Source of the DNA: an uncultured Porphyromonas sp. | Lineage (GTDB): Bacteria; Bacteroidota; Bacteroidia; Bacteroidales; Porphyromonadaceae | Assembly (NCBI GenBank): GCA_946997275.1 | Contig: CAMPUN010000106.1 | Span: 1 to 5,312 of the forward strand | DNA: 5,312 nucleotides | Direction of reading: 5' to 3' | Shown: in pieces, positions 1-5,312 of the stretch | How the letters are laid out: each line of letters starts with the position of its first letter | Position numbering within the stretch: the stretch's first letter is position 1 | The notes under the pieces: generated by a model | Seen by the model: the letters and a program-made list of their open reading frames with translations, nothing else | Told to the model about the DNA's origin: nothing | Databases searched by the model: none | Program-made: the position numbers and the translations under genes

Positions 1-8
1 CTAAACGT

Positions 9-39
9 TTTGCAGGGTAAAGAGAAAAGGGTAGGTTTG
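9..39 (+). promoter_or_regulatory. Putative Bacteroidota promoter (TTTG-N19-TAGGTTTG)
   Basis: TTTG at 9-12 is followed after 19 bases by TAGGTTTG at 32-39. This matches the -33 TTTG / -7 TAnnTTTG consensus known for Bacteroidota sigma factors, with normal spacing. Transcription would begin near position 45 and run rightward through the structured intergenic region. No gene starts soon after it, so the product would be a small RNA or a leader of about 300 bases for the peptidase gene. The -7 box lies within the left arm of the inverted repeat at 25-88. Such a match can occur by chance in A/T-rich DNA. Confidence 0.4.
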
Positions 40-88
40 TAATTGAAACAAAGCAGAGCTAGTGAAAGCTGTCACAAACCACCCTTTT
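25..88. repeat. Near-perfect inverted repeat, 15 bp arms with one bulged base
   Basis: The left arm AAAAGGGTAGGTTTGT (25-40) is the reverse complement of ACAAACCACCCTTTT (74-88) except for one extra A at 33. The spacer of 33 bases contains a small AGCT/AGCT stem (57-60 with 67-70). The A-run at the start and T-run at the end would suit a terminator readable in either direction for a gene left of the window, but the loop is large. It could also be a protein-binding site or a remnant of a small mobile element. The structure is directly visible; its role is not known. Confidence 0.65.
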
Positions 89-107
89 CAATGGCAAATA
101 TAACACT

Positions 108-158
108 ATTGGGCTAGAAGGCATCTGTCAATAAATAGGACGGAAAGAACTGCCCAAT
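108..158 (+). other. Possible long-range RNA stem ATTGGGC/GCCCAAT
   Basis: ATTGGGC at 108-114 pairs perfectly with GCCCAAT at 152-158, with a T-G wobble possible just outside (107 with 159). The enclosed loop is 37 bases. It lies in the gene-free leader downstream of the putative promoter at 9-39 and would be inside any RNA made from it. A 7-bp match at this distance could be coincidental, so this is only a candidate element of a structured RNA. Confidence 0.3.
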
Positions 159-202
159 GTCGAAGATGAGCGAAAAGTGTGAACTGACGACTTTGTCTTA
201 TC

Positions 203-219
203 ATTCTTGAACCAAGAAT
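203..219. repeat. Perfect 7-bp inverted repeat with 3-base loop
   Basis: ATTCTTG (203-209) and CAAGAAT (213-219) are exact reverse complements around AAC. The pairing is A/T-rich and is followed by TTATCGAT, not a T-run, so it is a poor intrinsic terminator. It could be a small hairpin in a leader RNA or an operator for a dimeric regulator about 100 bases upstream of the peptidase promoter box. The symmetry is directly seen; function is unknown. Confidence 0.45.
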
Positions 220-253
220 TTATCGATTATATCCAAGAGGGAGAGTGTCGGAG

Positions 254-269
254 CTATCGGTGGCGATAG
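254..269. repeat. Perfect 6-bp inverted repeat with GTGG loop
   Basis: CTATCG (254-259) and CGATAG (264-269) are exact reverse complements around GTGG. The motif lies about 48 bases upstream of the TACCTTTG box, in a G-rich stretch that also carries CGGAGC twice (249-254 and 277-282). It may be a hairpin in a leader transcript or a regulator site for the peptidase gene. No known riboswitch or operator consensus is recognised. Confidence 0.4.
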
Positions 270-316
270 GAGGATGCGGAGCCTCTAGCTGGGCGCGGTG
301 ATATCTACTTATTCCG

Positions 317-324
317 TACCTTTG
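317..324 (+). promoter_or_regulatory. Putative -7 promoter element of the S41 peptidase gene
   Basis: TACCTTTG matches the Bacteroidota -7 consensus TAnnTTTG exactly and sits 21 bases before the ATG at 346. Transcription would start around 330, giving a leader of only about 15 bases. No TTTG or TTG is found at the expected -33 distance (about 290-298 reads TGGGCGCGG), so the promoter may be weak or depend on an activator. There is no Shine-Dalgarno sequence between the box and the start codon, which is common in this phylum. Confidence 0.6.
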
Positions 325-345
325 TAGCAATGTCGTAAGTATCGC

Positions 346-2061
346 ATGAAACAACTCTCTTTCCCCTCTCGCCTTATCGGTCTCTTGCTCTTGGGCTTGC
401 TCTCATTAGCGCCTATGAGCTTGACAGCTCAAGCGCCTTCGTCGTCACGCTCCGCTGCGGGACAGAAGGCTTCGTCGGATGACTTTACCACCACCATGGC
501 GGTGATGGGGAGCGTGCTGAGCAATGTGCGCAACTTCTTCGTTGACACGGTCGATCTGACCACGCTCTACGACGGTGCGCTCACCTATATGCTACAGCAG
601 CTGGACCCCTACACGGTTTACTTCAACGAGGAGGAGACGAAAGCCTTTGAGGAGAGTACGACGGGCCTCTACGGAGGTATCGGGGCGATCCTACGACAGC
701 ATCAAGACTCGGTCGTCATCATTGGCTCGCTCATGCAGGGCAAAGCGGCCGACAAGGCGGGGCTACGCCCGGCTGACGTCATCTGGCGAATCAACGGCAA
801 GGACTTCTCTCACACGAAGGTGGTCGACGTGCGCAATGAGCTCCGTGGCGAGCCGGGTACGCCTATCACACTGGTGGTGCGCCGACCGGGCTATGCGCGG
901 GACTCGCTGACGGTTACCTTCGACCGTGAGCGCATCGACTTGAGTCCCGTTTCCTATGCGGAGCTACTCAATGGTCGTGTGGCCTTTATCTCGCTCAATA
1001 CCTTCTCCACCTCCACCTGCCAAGAGTTTCTCAAGGCTTACGACCGCCTACAGAAGGAGGCTGGGGGCAAGCTGAGCGGGCTGATCCTAGACCTTCGTGA
1101 CAATGGAGGCGGGCTGATGGAGCAGGCGATACAGCTGGTCAATCTATTTATCCCCAAGGGGCAACCGGTCGTTTCGCTCAAGGGGCGCTATCCGCAGCAG
1201 AGCAACAGTTACAAGACGACCAAAGAGCCTCTCGACACGAAAATACCGCTTGTCGTGCTGATCAACGAGGGCTCAGCCTCCGCCTCGGAGATCGTGGCGG
1301 GAGCTTTGCAGGACTATGACCGTGCGGTGATCGTGGGGCGCAAGAGCTTTGGCAAGGGACTGGTTCAGGGCACCCTCGAGCTACCCGATGGGGGCCTGCT
1401 CAAGCTGACCACGGCTCGCTACTACATACCTAGTGGACGCTCTATACAGAAGCTCTCCTACAACCATCGTGGTGGTGCTGAGCAGGTCAATGCGACTGAT
1501 TCGCTCGGTACTCCCTACACAACTACGGGAGGACGCACCGTCTATGCTGCCGGTGGCATTATGCCCGACATCGTTTGTCCGTCAGACTCGATCCCTTCGC
1601 TGCTAGGGACTCTGCTCTTTGACACGCTTACCTATGACTTTGTCACCGACTACCTACTAACGCACAAAGCTCCCGAGCGGAGTACGCTCAGGAGCTTCGA
1701 TCTAGGGGATGAGGCTTATGCAGCCTATCAGAAGAAGGTGATAGAGAGTGGCTTTACCTTTAAGTCTATTGCCGACGAACTGGTCAAGAAGGTGGAGGAA
1801 GCGCTCAAGGGGGAGCAGCGCTACGACGAGGTGTCGGACGAGTTTGCCGCATTTCAGAAGAGTCTACGGGCTGACACGCCTCGGCTGATGAAGACGTACG
1901 AAGGCTTCATCCGTGACTACCTTAATATGGAGATCCTCTCACGTTGCTACTACGATGAGGGTCGACTGGAGTACTATATGTCACGCGACAAGGTGGCGCA
2001 GCGTGCTGTGTCGCTCCTCGGTGACCCGACCACTTATCACCAATTGCTCAAAGGTAAGTAG
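346..2061 (+). CDS. Exported S41-family carboxy-terminal processing serine peptidase (CtpA/Prc type)
   Basis: This 571-residue protein is an S41 peptidase, a family that cleaves envelope or secreted proteins near their C-termini outside the cytoplasm. A signal peptide covers residues 1-28: positive K2 and R9, hydrophobic 10-26, and a probable cut LTA|Q after A28, a form common in Bacteroidota. The prefix YMLQQLDPYTVYF precedes a PDZ domain (about 108-190, beginning LYGGIGAIL) that would bind substrate C-termini. The protease core (about 195-370) carries LILDLRDNGGG (246-256), GSASASE (309-315) and FGKGLVQ (335-341). By family spacing the catalytic residues are S312, K337 (25 residues later) and Q341, all present. 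Residues about 450-571 form a helical, charged tail usual in Bacteroidales members. The start is supported by the signal peptide and the promoter box 21 bases upstream. The enzyme class is secure; the substrate is unknown. The next gene follows after 57 bases. Confidence 0.95.
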   Translation: MKQLSFPSRLIGLLLLGLLSLAPMSLTAQAPSSSRSAAGQKASSDDFTTTMAVMGSVLSNVRNFFVDTVDLTTLYDGALTYMLQQLDPYTVYFNEEETKAFEESTTGLYGGIGAILRQHQDSVVIIGSLMQGKAADKAGLRPADVIWRINGKDFSHTKVVDVRNELRGEPGTPITLVVRRPGYARDSLTVTFDRERIDLSPVSYAELLNGRVAFISLNTFSTSTCQEFLKAYDRLQKEAGGKLSGLILDLRDNGGGLMEQAIQLVNLFIPKGQPVVSLKGRYPQQSNSYKTTKEPLDTKIPLVVLINEGSASASEIVAGALQDYDRAVIVGRKSFGKGLVQGTLELPDGGLLKLTTARYYIPSGRSIQKLSYNHRGGAEQVNATDSLGTPYTTTGGRTVYAAGGIMPDIVCPSDSIPSLLGTLLFDTLTYDFVTDYLLTHKAPERSTLRSFDLGDEAYAAYQKKVIESGFTFKSIADELVKKVEEALKGEQRYDEVSDEFAAFQKSLRADTPRLMKTYEGFIRDYLNMEILSRCYYDEGRLEYYMSRDKVAQRAVSLLGDPTTYHQLLKGK

Positions 2062-2070
2062 CCACGCTAC
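2058..2070 (+). other. Small hairpin GTAGC-CAC-GCTAC across the peptidase stop codon
   Basis: GTAGC (2058-2062) pairs perfectly with GCTAC (2066-2070) around CAC, covering the peptidase TAG stop. No T-run follows directly (the next bases are GCAGACACATCTT), so it is at best a weak pause or attenuation point between the peptidase and the transporter. It is the only stem I can see in the 57-base gap. Chance occurrence is plausible. Confidence 0.25.
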
Positions 2071-2118
2071 GCAGACACATCTTATATATATCACATCAAG
2101 TAAAAAGCTTATTGTACA

Positions 2119-3798
2119 ATGAACTGGTTTGAAAACTTATTTGTCGGCACGGGGATCGCACATTCGGTCTTCCTGATAGCCCTAGTCATCGCCGTGGGGA
2201 TGCTCCTAGGACGCATCAAGATCGGCAAGGTCTCCCTAGGGGTGACGCTGGTACTCTTCGTGGGTATCTTCTTCGGTGCTCTAGGGATGCAGATCGAGCC
2301 TGGGGTTCTGCACTTTGTCAAGGAGTTTGGCCTCATACTCTTTATCTATGCGGTCGGTCTCCAGGTGGGACCAGGCTTCTTCCCCTCACTGAAGAAGGGC
2401 GGTCTGAAGCTCAATCTCCTGGCGGTCCTCGTGGTCATGCTCGGCGTGGGCGTCACGATCGCTATCAAGTATATCTCGGGACTACCTATGTCAACGATGG
2501 TGGGTATCCTCTCGGGTGCTGTGACGAATACGCCTGGCCTAGGTGCTGCGGAGCAAACCTATACAGACATCATGGGTACGTCTGACCCCTCGATAGCGAT
2601 GGGATATGCGGTCGCCTACCCGCTGGGGGTGATCGGCATCATCCTCTCTATGATGGTGGTACGCGCTGTCTTACGTGTCAATATCCGCAAGGAGGAGCAG
2701 GACTTCGTCTCTCAAGATGATGCCTTGGAGCACACGGCTCGTGCGGCTTCCTTTGTTGTGGCAAATCCCGCTATCTTTGGCAAGTCCATCATGGATCTAC
2801 TCTCGAGCTACTTCACACATGGCGACATCGTCGTGTCACGGCACTATAATCATGAGACGCAGGAGATCACGGTCGCTACGGGGAGCACTATCCTCGAGGA
2901 GCATGACCGTGTCTTCGTCATCGGACAGCCTCACGAGCTAGATCACTCGGAGGCGATCTTCGGACAGCGCATCGAGATAGACCGTAAGAAGTGGATCCCC
3001 ACGGGGTCAAACCTCATCAGCAACAAGTACACGATCACTAAGAAAACGCTCAACGGTAAGCGTCTTGGAGAGCTACAGCTTCGTCAGATCTACGGTGTCA
3101 ATGTAACCCGTGTGACACGTGCTGGAGTGGACCTCGTAGCACATCCTAGTATGCGCCTGCAGATGGGCGACCAAATACGTGTCGTAGGCTCTGATGCCTC
3201 TGTCAACAAGGTGCGCGAGCTGGTCGGGGACTCGCAGAAGCATCTTAACGAACCGAACCTGATCGGTATCTTCATCGGTATCGCTATCGGTGTACTCCTC
3301 GGCTCTATTCCTTTTGTCTTCCCTGGCATCCCACAGCCTGTCAAGCTGGGTCTGGCGGGTGGTCCACTCATCGTCGCTATCCTGCTGAGCAACTTCGGTC
3401 CTAAGTTTGGCCTTGTGACCTACACGACACATAGTGCCAACCTGATGATCCGTGAGATCGGCATCGCGCTTTTCCTCACCTGCGTCGGCATCGGCGCTGG
3501 TGACGGCTTCGTCGATACGATCATCAATGGCGGCTATCACTGGGTGGGCTATGGCTTTATCATCACGATCATACCGATGCTCATCGTGGGCTTCCTCGGT
3601 AAGAAGGTCTTTAAGGTCAACTACCTTACGCTCTCTGGACTGATGGCGGGTAGTATGACTGATCCCCCTGCACTGGCCTATGCCAACGGACTCACCGAGG
3701 AGGATGCGCCCGCCGTGGGCTATGCTACGGTCTACCCACTGACGATGTTCCTCCGTGTCTTGACGGCACAGATGCTTATCATATTTTTCGTAAGCTAA
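2119..3798 (+). CDS. YidE/AspT-family (aspartate-alanine exchanger superfamily) transporter with two RCK_C domains
   Basis: This 559-residue inner-membrane protein has the full YidE/YbjL/AspT architecture and the usual length. A first membrane half (about 10-190) is followed by two cytosolic RCK_C (TrkA-C) domains (about 205-290 and 298-378) and a second membrane half (about 383-559). The halves are an internal duplication: [20 protein letters not shown] (68-87) mirrors [20 protein letters not shown] (445-464), and [12 protein letters not shown] (133-144) mirrors [13 protein letters not shown] (511-523). AspT of Tetragenococcus exchanges aspartate for alanine; most bacterial members, including E. 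coli YidE and YbjL, are poorly characterised, so the substrate here is not assigned. RCK_C domains usually sense small ligands and could gate transport. The leader is A/T-rich, with ATTGTACAAT, a 10-bp palindrome, running into the ATG; there is no Shine-Dalgarno site. No promoter box is evident in the 57-base gap, so cotranscription with the peptidase is possible. Confidence 0.92.
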   Translation: MNWFENLFVGTGIAHSVFLIALVIAVGMLLGRIKIGKVSLGVTLVLFVGIFFGALGMQIEPGVLHFVKEFGLILFIYAVGLQVGPGFFPSLKKGGLKLNLLAVLVVMLGVGVTIAIKYISGLPMSTMVGILSGAVTNTPGLGAAEQTYTDIMGTSDPSIAMGYAVAYPLGVIGIILSMMVVRAVLRVNIRKEEQDFVSQDDALEHTARAASFVVANPAIFGKSIMDLLSSYFTHGDIVVSRHYNHETQEITVATGSTILEEHDRVFVIGQPHELDHSEAIFGQRIEIDRKKWIPTGSNLISNKYTITKKTLNGKRLGELQLRQIYGVNVTRVTRAGVDLVAHPSMRLQMGDQIRVVGSDASVNKVRELVGDSQKHLNEPNLIGIFIGIAIGVLLGSIPFVFPGIPQPVKLGLAGGPLIVAILLSNFGPKFGLVTYTTHSANLMIREIGIALFLTCVGIGAGDGFVDTIINGGYHWVGYGFIITIIPMLIVGFLGKKVFKVNYLTLSGLMAGSMTDPPALAYANGLTEEDAPAVGYATVYPLTMFLRVLTAQMLIIFFVS

Positions 3799-3820
3799 TA
3801 ATCAACTAACCAATTAAACT

Positions 3821-4126
3821 ATGGCAAGTCGTAAAAAACTAAAGAAGATCATACATACAGATGTTGAGGATCTGCTCTTTAGCCTATCATTCCTGCATGC
3901 AAAAGCCTCAGAGGAGCGCAAGCCCGCTCTCGAGGAGCTGATCAGCAAGGTGATCGATAGCGCTAATGACTTCATCGCTCGCATCTCGCACACCGACGGT
4001 AAGGGCGAGCGTAAGATCGTTCGCAACTATTACAGCAAGCTCAAGCATGAGTACGTACACTTCGCCAATGAGATCGATGGCGAGATCGATAAGCTCGCTG
4101 ACGAGATACTAACTCCAGAGGCTTAG
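3821..4126 (+). CDS. Small helical protein of unknown function
   Basis: The function of this 101-residue protein is not recognised. It is soluble, with no signal peptide or membrane segment, and appears all-helical. A basic start (RKKLKK, 4-9) is followed by a probable amphipathic helix (about 13-29), a second helix (about 34-55, ending DFIARISHTDG at 50-60), a short glycine/lysine turn, and a third long charged helix (about 64-97) with KLKHEYVHFANEIDGEIDKL at 73-92. The pattern recalls small hypothetical proteins conserved in Bacteroidales, but that is memory, not a search. It is real by context: the transporter stop is 22 bases upstream, the acyltransferase starts 7 bases downstream, all on one strand, and the A/T-rich leader (CAATTAAACT before ATG) is typical of the phylum. 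The basic N-terminus could bind nucleic acid or acidic lipid surface; this is speculation. Confidence 0.85.
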   Translation: MASRKKLKKIIHTDVEDLLFSLSFLHAKASEERKPALEELISKVIDSANDFIARISHTDGKGERKIVRNYYSKLKHEYVHFANEIDGEIDKLADEILTPEA

Positions 4127-4133
4127 TCGTCGC

Positions 4134-4679
4134 ATGAAGCTAGCACGTCTCATACTGCGCTGGTGTGGCTGGCAGCTCATCGAGCCCGCCTCCTATCCAC
4201 GGCAGAGCGTCATCTGTGTAGCGCCCCATACGAGCAATATGGACTTCATATGGGGCAAGCTATACTACTGGGCGGTGGGGCAGAGAGCGCACTTCTTGAT
4301 GAAGAGTGAGCTCTTCGTTCCGCCTCTCGGATGGCTCTTCAAGGCGATGGGAGGAATCCCCATAGATCGTCGCCACAAAGGCAATACGGTCGAACAGGTC
4401 GCAGCGCGCTTTCGTGCTAAGGACGACTTCGCCGTGGCGATCACGCCTGAGGGTTCGCGCAAAGCTCGGGACAGATGGAAGACCGGCTTCTATCACATTG
4501 CCGAGGAGGCGGGCGTACCCATACAGCTGGCGGTGATAGACTACAAGCGTAAGCGGGTCGGCATCTTCGAGCAGTTTGTCCCGACGGGAGACCTCGACAA
4601 GGACATACTCTATATAAGGAGTAAGTACCACGCCGACCAGGCGAAGAAGCCGGATCTCTTTAGCGAGCAAGAGCAATAA
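4134..4679 (+). CDS. PlsC-like 1-acyl-glycerol-3-phosphate acyltransferase family protein
   Basis: This 181-residue protein belongs to the PlsC/LPLAT acyltransferase superfamily, which moves acyl chains from acyl-CoA or acyl-ACP to lysophospholipids or related acceptors at the membrane. The catalytic HX4D motif is H32-TSNM-D37, within VAPHTSNMDF. The acceptor-binding block is GGIPIDRR (73-80), and the third motif is TPEGSR (104-109), with Ser where many members have Thr. The arrangement resembles the short LPLAT branch without an N-terminal membrane helix; residues 1-16 are only a basic, moderately hydrophobic segment. At 181 residues it is shorter than classic PlsC (about 240), so it may acylate something other than lysophosphatidate, such as an ornithine or other aminolipid, but nothing here decides that. 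The start lies 7 bases after the small unknown gene, and the next gene begins 4 bases after the stop, indicating tight translational linkage. Confidence 0.88.
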   Translation: MKLARLILRWCGWQLIEPASYPRQSVICVAPHTSNMDFIWGKLYYWAVGQRAHFLMKSELFVPPLGWLFKAMGGIPIDRRHKGNTVEQVAARFRAKDDFAVAITPEGSRKARDRWKTGFYHIAEEAGVPIQLAVIDYKRKRVGIFEQFVPTGDLDKDILYIRSKYHADQAKKPDLFSEQEQ

Positions 4680-4683
4680 GCTG

Positions 4684-5312
4684 ATGGAGCAGGAGACACT
4701 GCGGGTGGTCCTCGCACAGCATCCGATCGTCTGGACAGATCCCGAGGCAAACCTTCGCCTCATGGCGGAGGACATACGCACGGTTGCCGAAGAGGGAGCG
4801 CACTTAGTTGTCTTCCCGGAGGTGATGCTCACGGGCTTTAACCTCAAGGTGGCTCAGTCGGCCCGCCCCTGGCGGGGGCCCGAGCTGGAGCGTCTGCGAG
4901 CCTTGGCGCAGGAGCATCAGATAGCGATCGCCTCCTCCGCCTTCGTCTGGGACGAGGAGGCGCAACCGACACACTACTACAATCGTGCCTACATGGCACT
5001 CCCCGACGGGTCGCTCTATGCGCAGGACAAGCGGCACCTTTTCTCCATAGCTGGCGAAGACCGCCTCCTCACGCCAGGCAAGGACTACGACATCGTCTCC
5101 TATCGTGGCTGGCGCATACGACTGATCACCTGCTACGACCTACGCTTCCCCGTCTGGTGTCGCAATCGTACCCACACGGACGGCTCGCTCGACTACGACC
5201 TCCTGCTCGTCGTCGCCAATTGGCCTCGTCCCCGCATCACCGCTTGGCGCGCACTCCTACAAGCTCGCGCCATCGAGAATGTCGCTTACGTCATCGGCGT
5301 CAACCGCATCGG
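4684..5312 (+). CDS. Nitrilase-superfamily amidase, YafV/omega-amidase type (3' end beyond window)
   Basis: The frame is open from ATG 4684 to the right edge, giving 209 full codons of an expected roughly 255-265. It encodes a carbon-nitrogen hydrolase with the complete Glu-Lys-Cys triad: E46 in VVFPEVMLTGF, K116 in QDKRHLF, and C150 in ITCYDLRFPVW. The later block LLLVVANWPRPRITAWRALL followed by QARAIENVAYVIGVNR is characteristic of the YafV/NIT2-like branch, which in studied members hydrolyses the amides of 2-oxo acids (2-oxoglutaramate, 2-oxosuccinamate) to the acid and ammonia, for example after glutamine or methionine transamination. A cytosolic location is expected, since no signal peptide is present. 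The start is 4 bases after the acyltransferase stop, with no strong ribosome site, suggesting translational coupling. Family assignment is firm; the omega-amidase activity is inferred from motif similarity. Confidence 0.93.
   Translation, partial: MEQETLRVVLAQHPIVWTDPEANLRLMAEDIRTVAEEGAHLVVFPEVMLTGFNLKVAQSARPWRGPELERLRALAQEHQIAIASSAFVWDEEAQPTHYYNRAYMALPDGSLYAQDKRHLFSIAGEDRLLTPGKDYDIVSYRGWRIRLITCYDLRFPVWCRNRTHTDGSLDYDLLLVVANWPRPRITAWRALLQARAIENVAYVIGVNRI

Larger units (their letters stand above)
1..345. other. Intergenic region with several inverted repeats and promoter-like boxes
   Basis: No reading frame in this stretch looks like a gene. The longest ATG-initiated frame I checked by eye on the + strand is 17 codons (157-210). 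Frame 1 is open from the left edge to a TAA at 40-42 (13 codons, ending RVGL), so the very tail of an upstream gene cannot be excluded. The region is clearly more A/T-rich than the genes in its first 240 bases. It holds an imperfect 15-bp inverted repeat (25-88), a promoter-like TTTG/TAGGTTTG pair (9-39), a reverse-strand TATATTTG (102 to 95), stems at 108-158, 203-219 and 254-269, and the promoter box of the peptidase gene at 317-324. I see no tRNA (no GTTCGA-type T-loop) and no SRP RNA core motif. Confidence 0.75.

Noticed and set aside
25..88. Invertible promoter (phase-variation switch) bounded by the inverted repeat
   Set aside because: Bacteroidota invertible promoters lie between the repeats. 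Here the -7 box is inside one arm and its -33 partner outside, the spacer is only 33 bases, and no recombinase gene is visible.
157..210. 17-codon frame (MSKMSEKCELTTLSYHS) in the intergenic region
   Set aside because: It is too short to support by composition, has no clear ribosome site, and its start lies in a stem candidate and its stop in a hairpin; chance is the simpler explanation.
330..338. Minimal ATG-TCG-TAA frame just before the peptidase start
   Set aside because: It might affect initiation if the transcript starts upstream, but a two-codon frame is expected often by chance and no other evidence supports a role.
575..910. Forward frame of 111 codons inside the peptidase gene
   Set aside because: It is an Arg/Ser-rich shifted-frame shadow of the PDZ domain coding sequence.
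2062..2118. Intrinsic terminator between peptidase and transporter
   Set aside because: The only stem has 5 bp and is not followed by a run of T, so termination is not supported.
3073..3540. Minus-strand open frame of 155 codons inside the transporter gene
   Set aside because: It lies wholly within the RCK_C and second membrane region of a clear family member, has a low-complexity charged composition, and no promoter or separate context.
4260..4847. Minus-strand open frame of 195 codons across the acyltransferase and amidase genes
   Set aside because: The + strand here encodes two proteins with intact catalytic motifs; the minus product is arginine- and serine-rich with no recognisable domain and would overlap both genes.
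4862..4876. GC-rich hairpin CCCGCC-CCT-GGCGGG in the amidase gene
   Set aside because: It is inside an intact coding frame (residues around 60-65, ARPWRG), with no T-run after it, so it is best explained by GC-rich codon use.

Overview
The window looks like chromosomal DNA of a Bacteroidota species, most likely a Porphyromonas-type Bacteroidales. The evidence is a TAnnTTTG-type -7 promoter element just before the first gene, A/T-rich leaders in place of Shine-Dalgarno sites, a signal peptide of the 'LTA|Q' kind, and a gene set usual for Bacteroidales housekeeping regions. The coding DNA is fairly GC-rich for the phylum, with frequent CTA and ATA codons, which would fit the higher-GC Porphyromonas (P. 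asaccharolytica/P. uenonis group). That genus-level placement is inference, not an alignment result.

Layout: bases 1-345 hold no convincing gene. They contain a near-perfect 15-bp inverted repeat (25-88), a promoter-like TTTG-N19-TAGGTTTG (9-39) whose -7 box lies inside the left arm of that repeat, three further short stem candidates, and a TACCTTTG box (317-324) just before the first gene. All five genes are on the + strand: an exported S41 (CtpA/Prc-type) serine peptidase (346-2061); a YidE/AspT-family membrane transporter with two RCK_C domains (2119-3798); a 101-residue helical protein of unknown function (3821-4126); a PlsC-like acyltransferase (4134-4679); and a nitrilase-superfamily amidase of the YafV/omega-amidase type (4684 to beyond the right edge).

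The last four genes are separated by 22, 7 and 4 bases with no terminator between them, so they probably form one transcript. The peptidase is 57 bases upstream of the transporter, again without a clear terminator, and may belong to the same unit. Functionally the peptidase acts in the periplasm or envelope, the transporter in the inner membrane, the acyltransferase on lipids at the cytoplasmic face, and the amidase in the cytosol. No single pathway is obvious. The transporter family (amino acid/dicarboxylate exchange in its characterised member) and the omega-amidase (2-oxo acid amides) could share a link to amino-acid fermentation, but that is speculative.

No mobile element, CRISPR array, tRNA or rRNA is seen. 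The coding region appears ordinary. The parts least explained are the structured 345-base leader and the small unknown protein.
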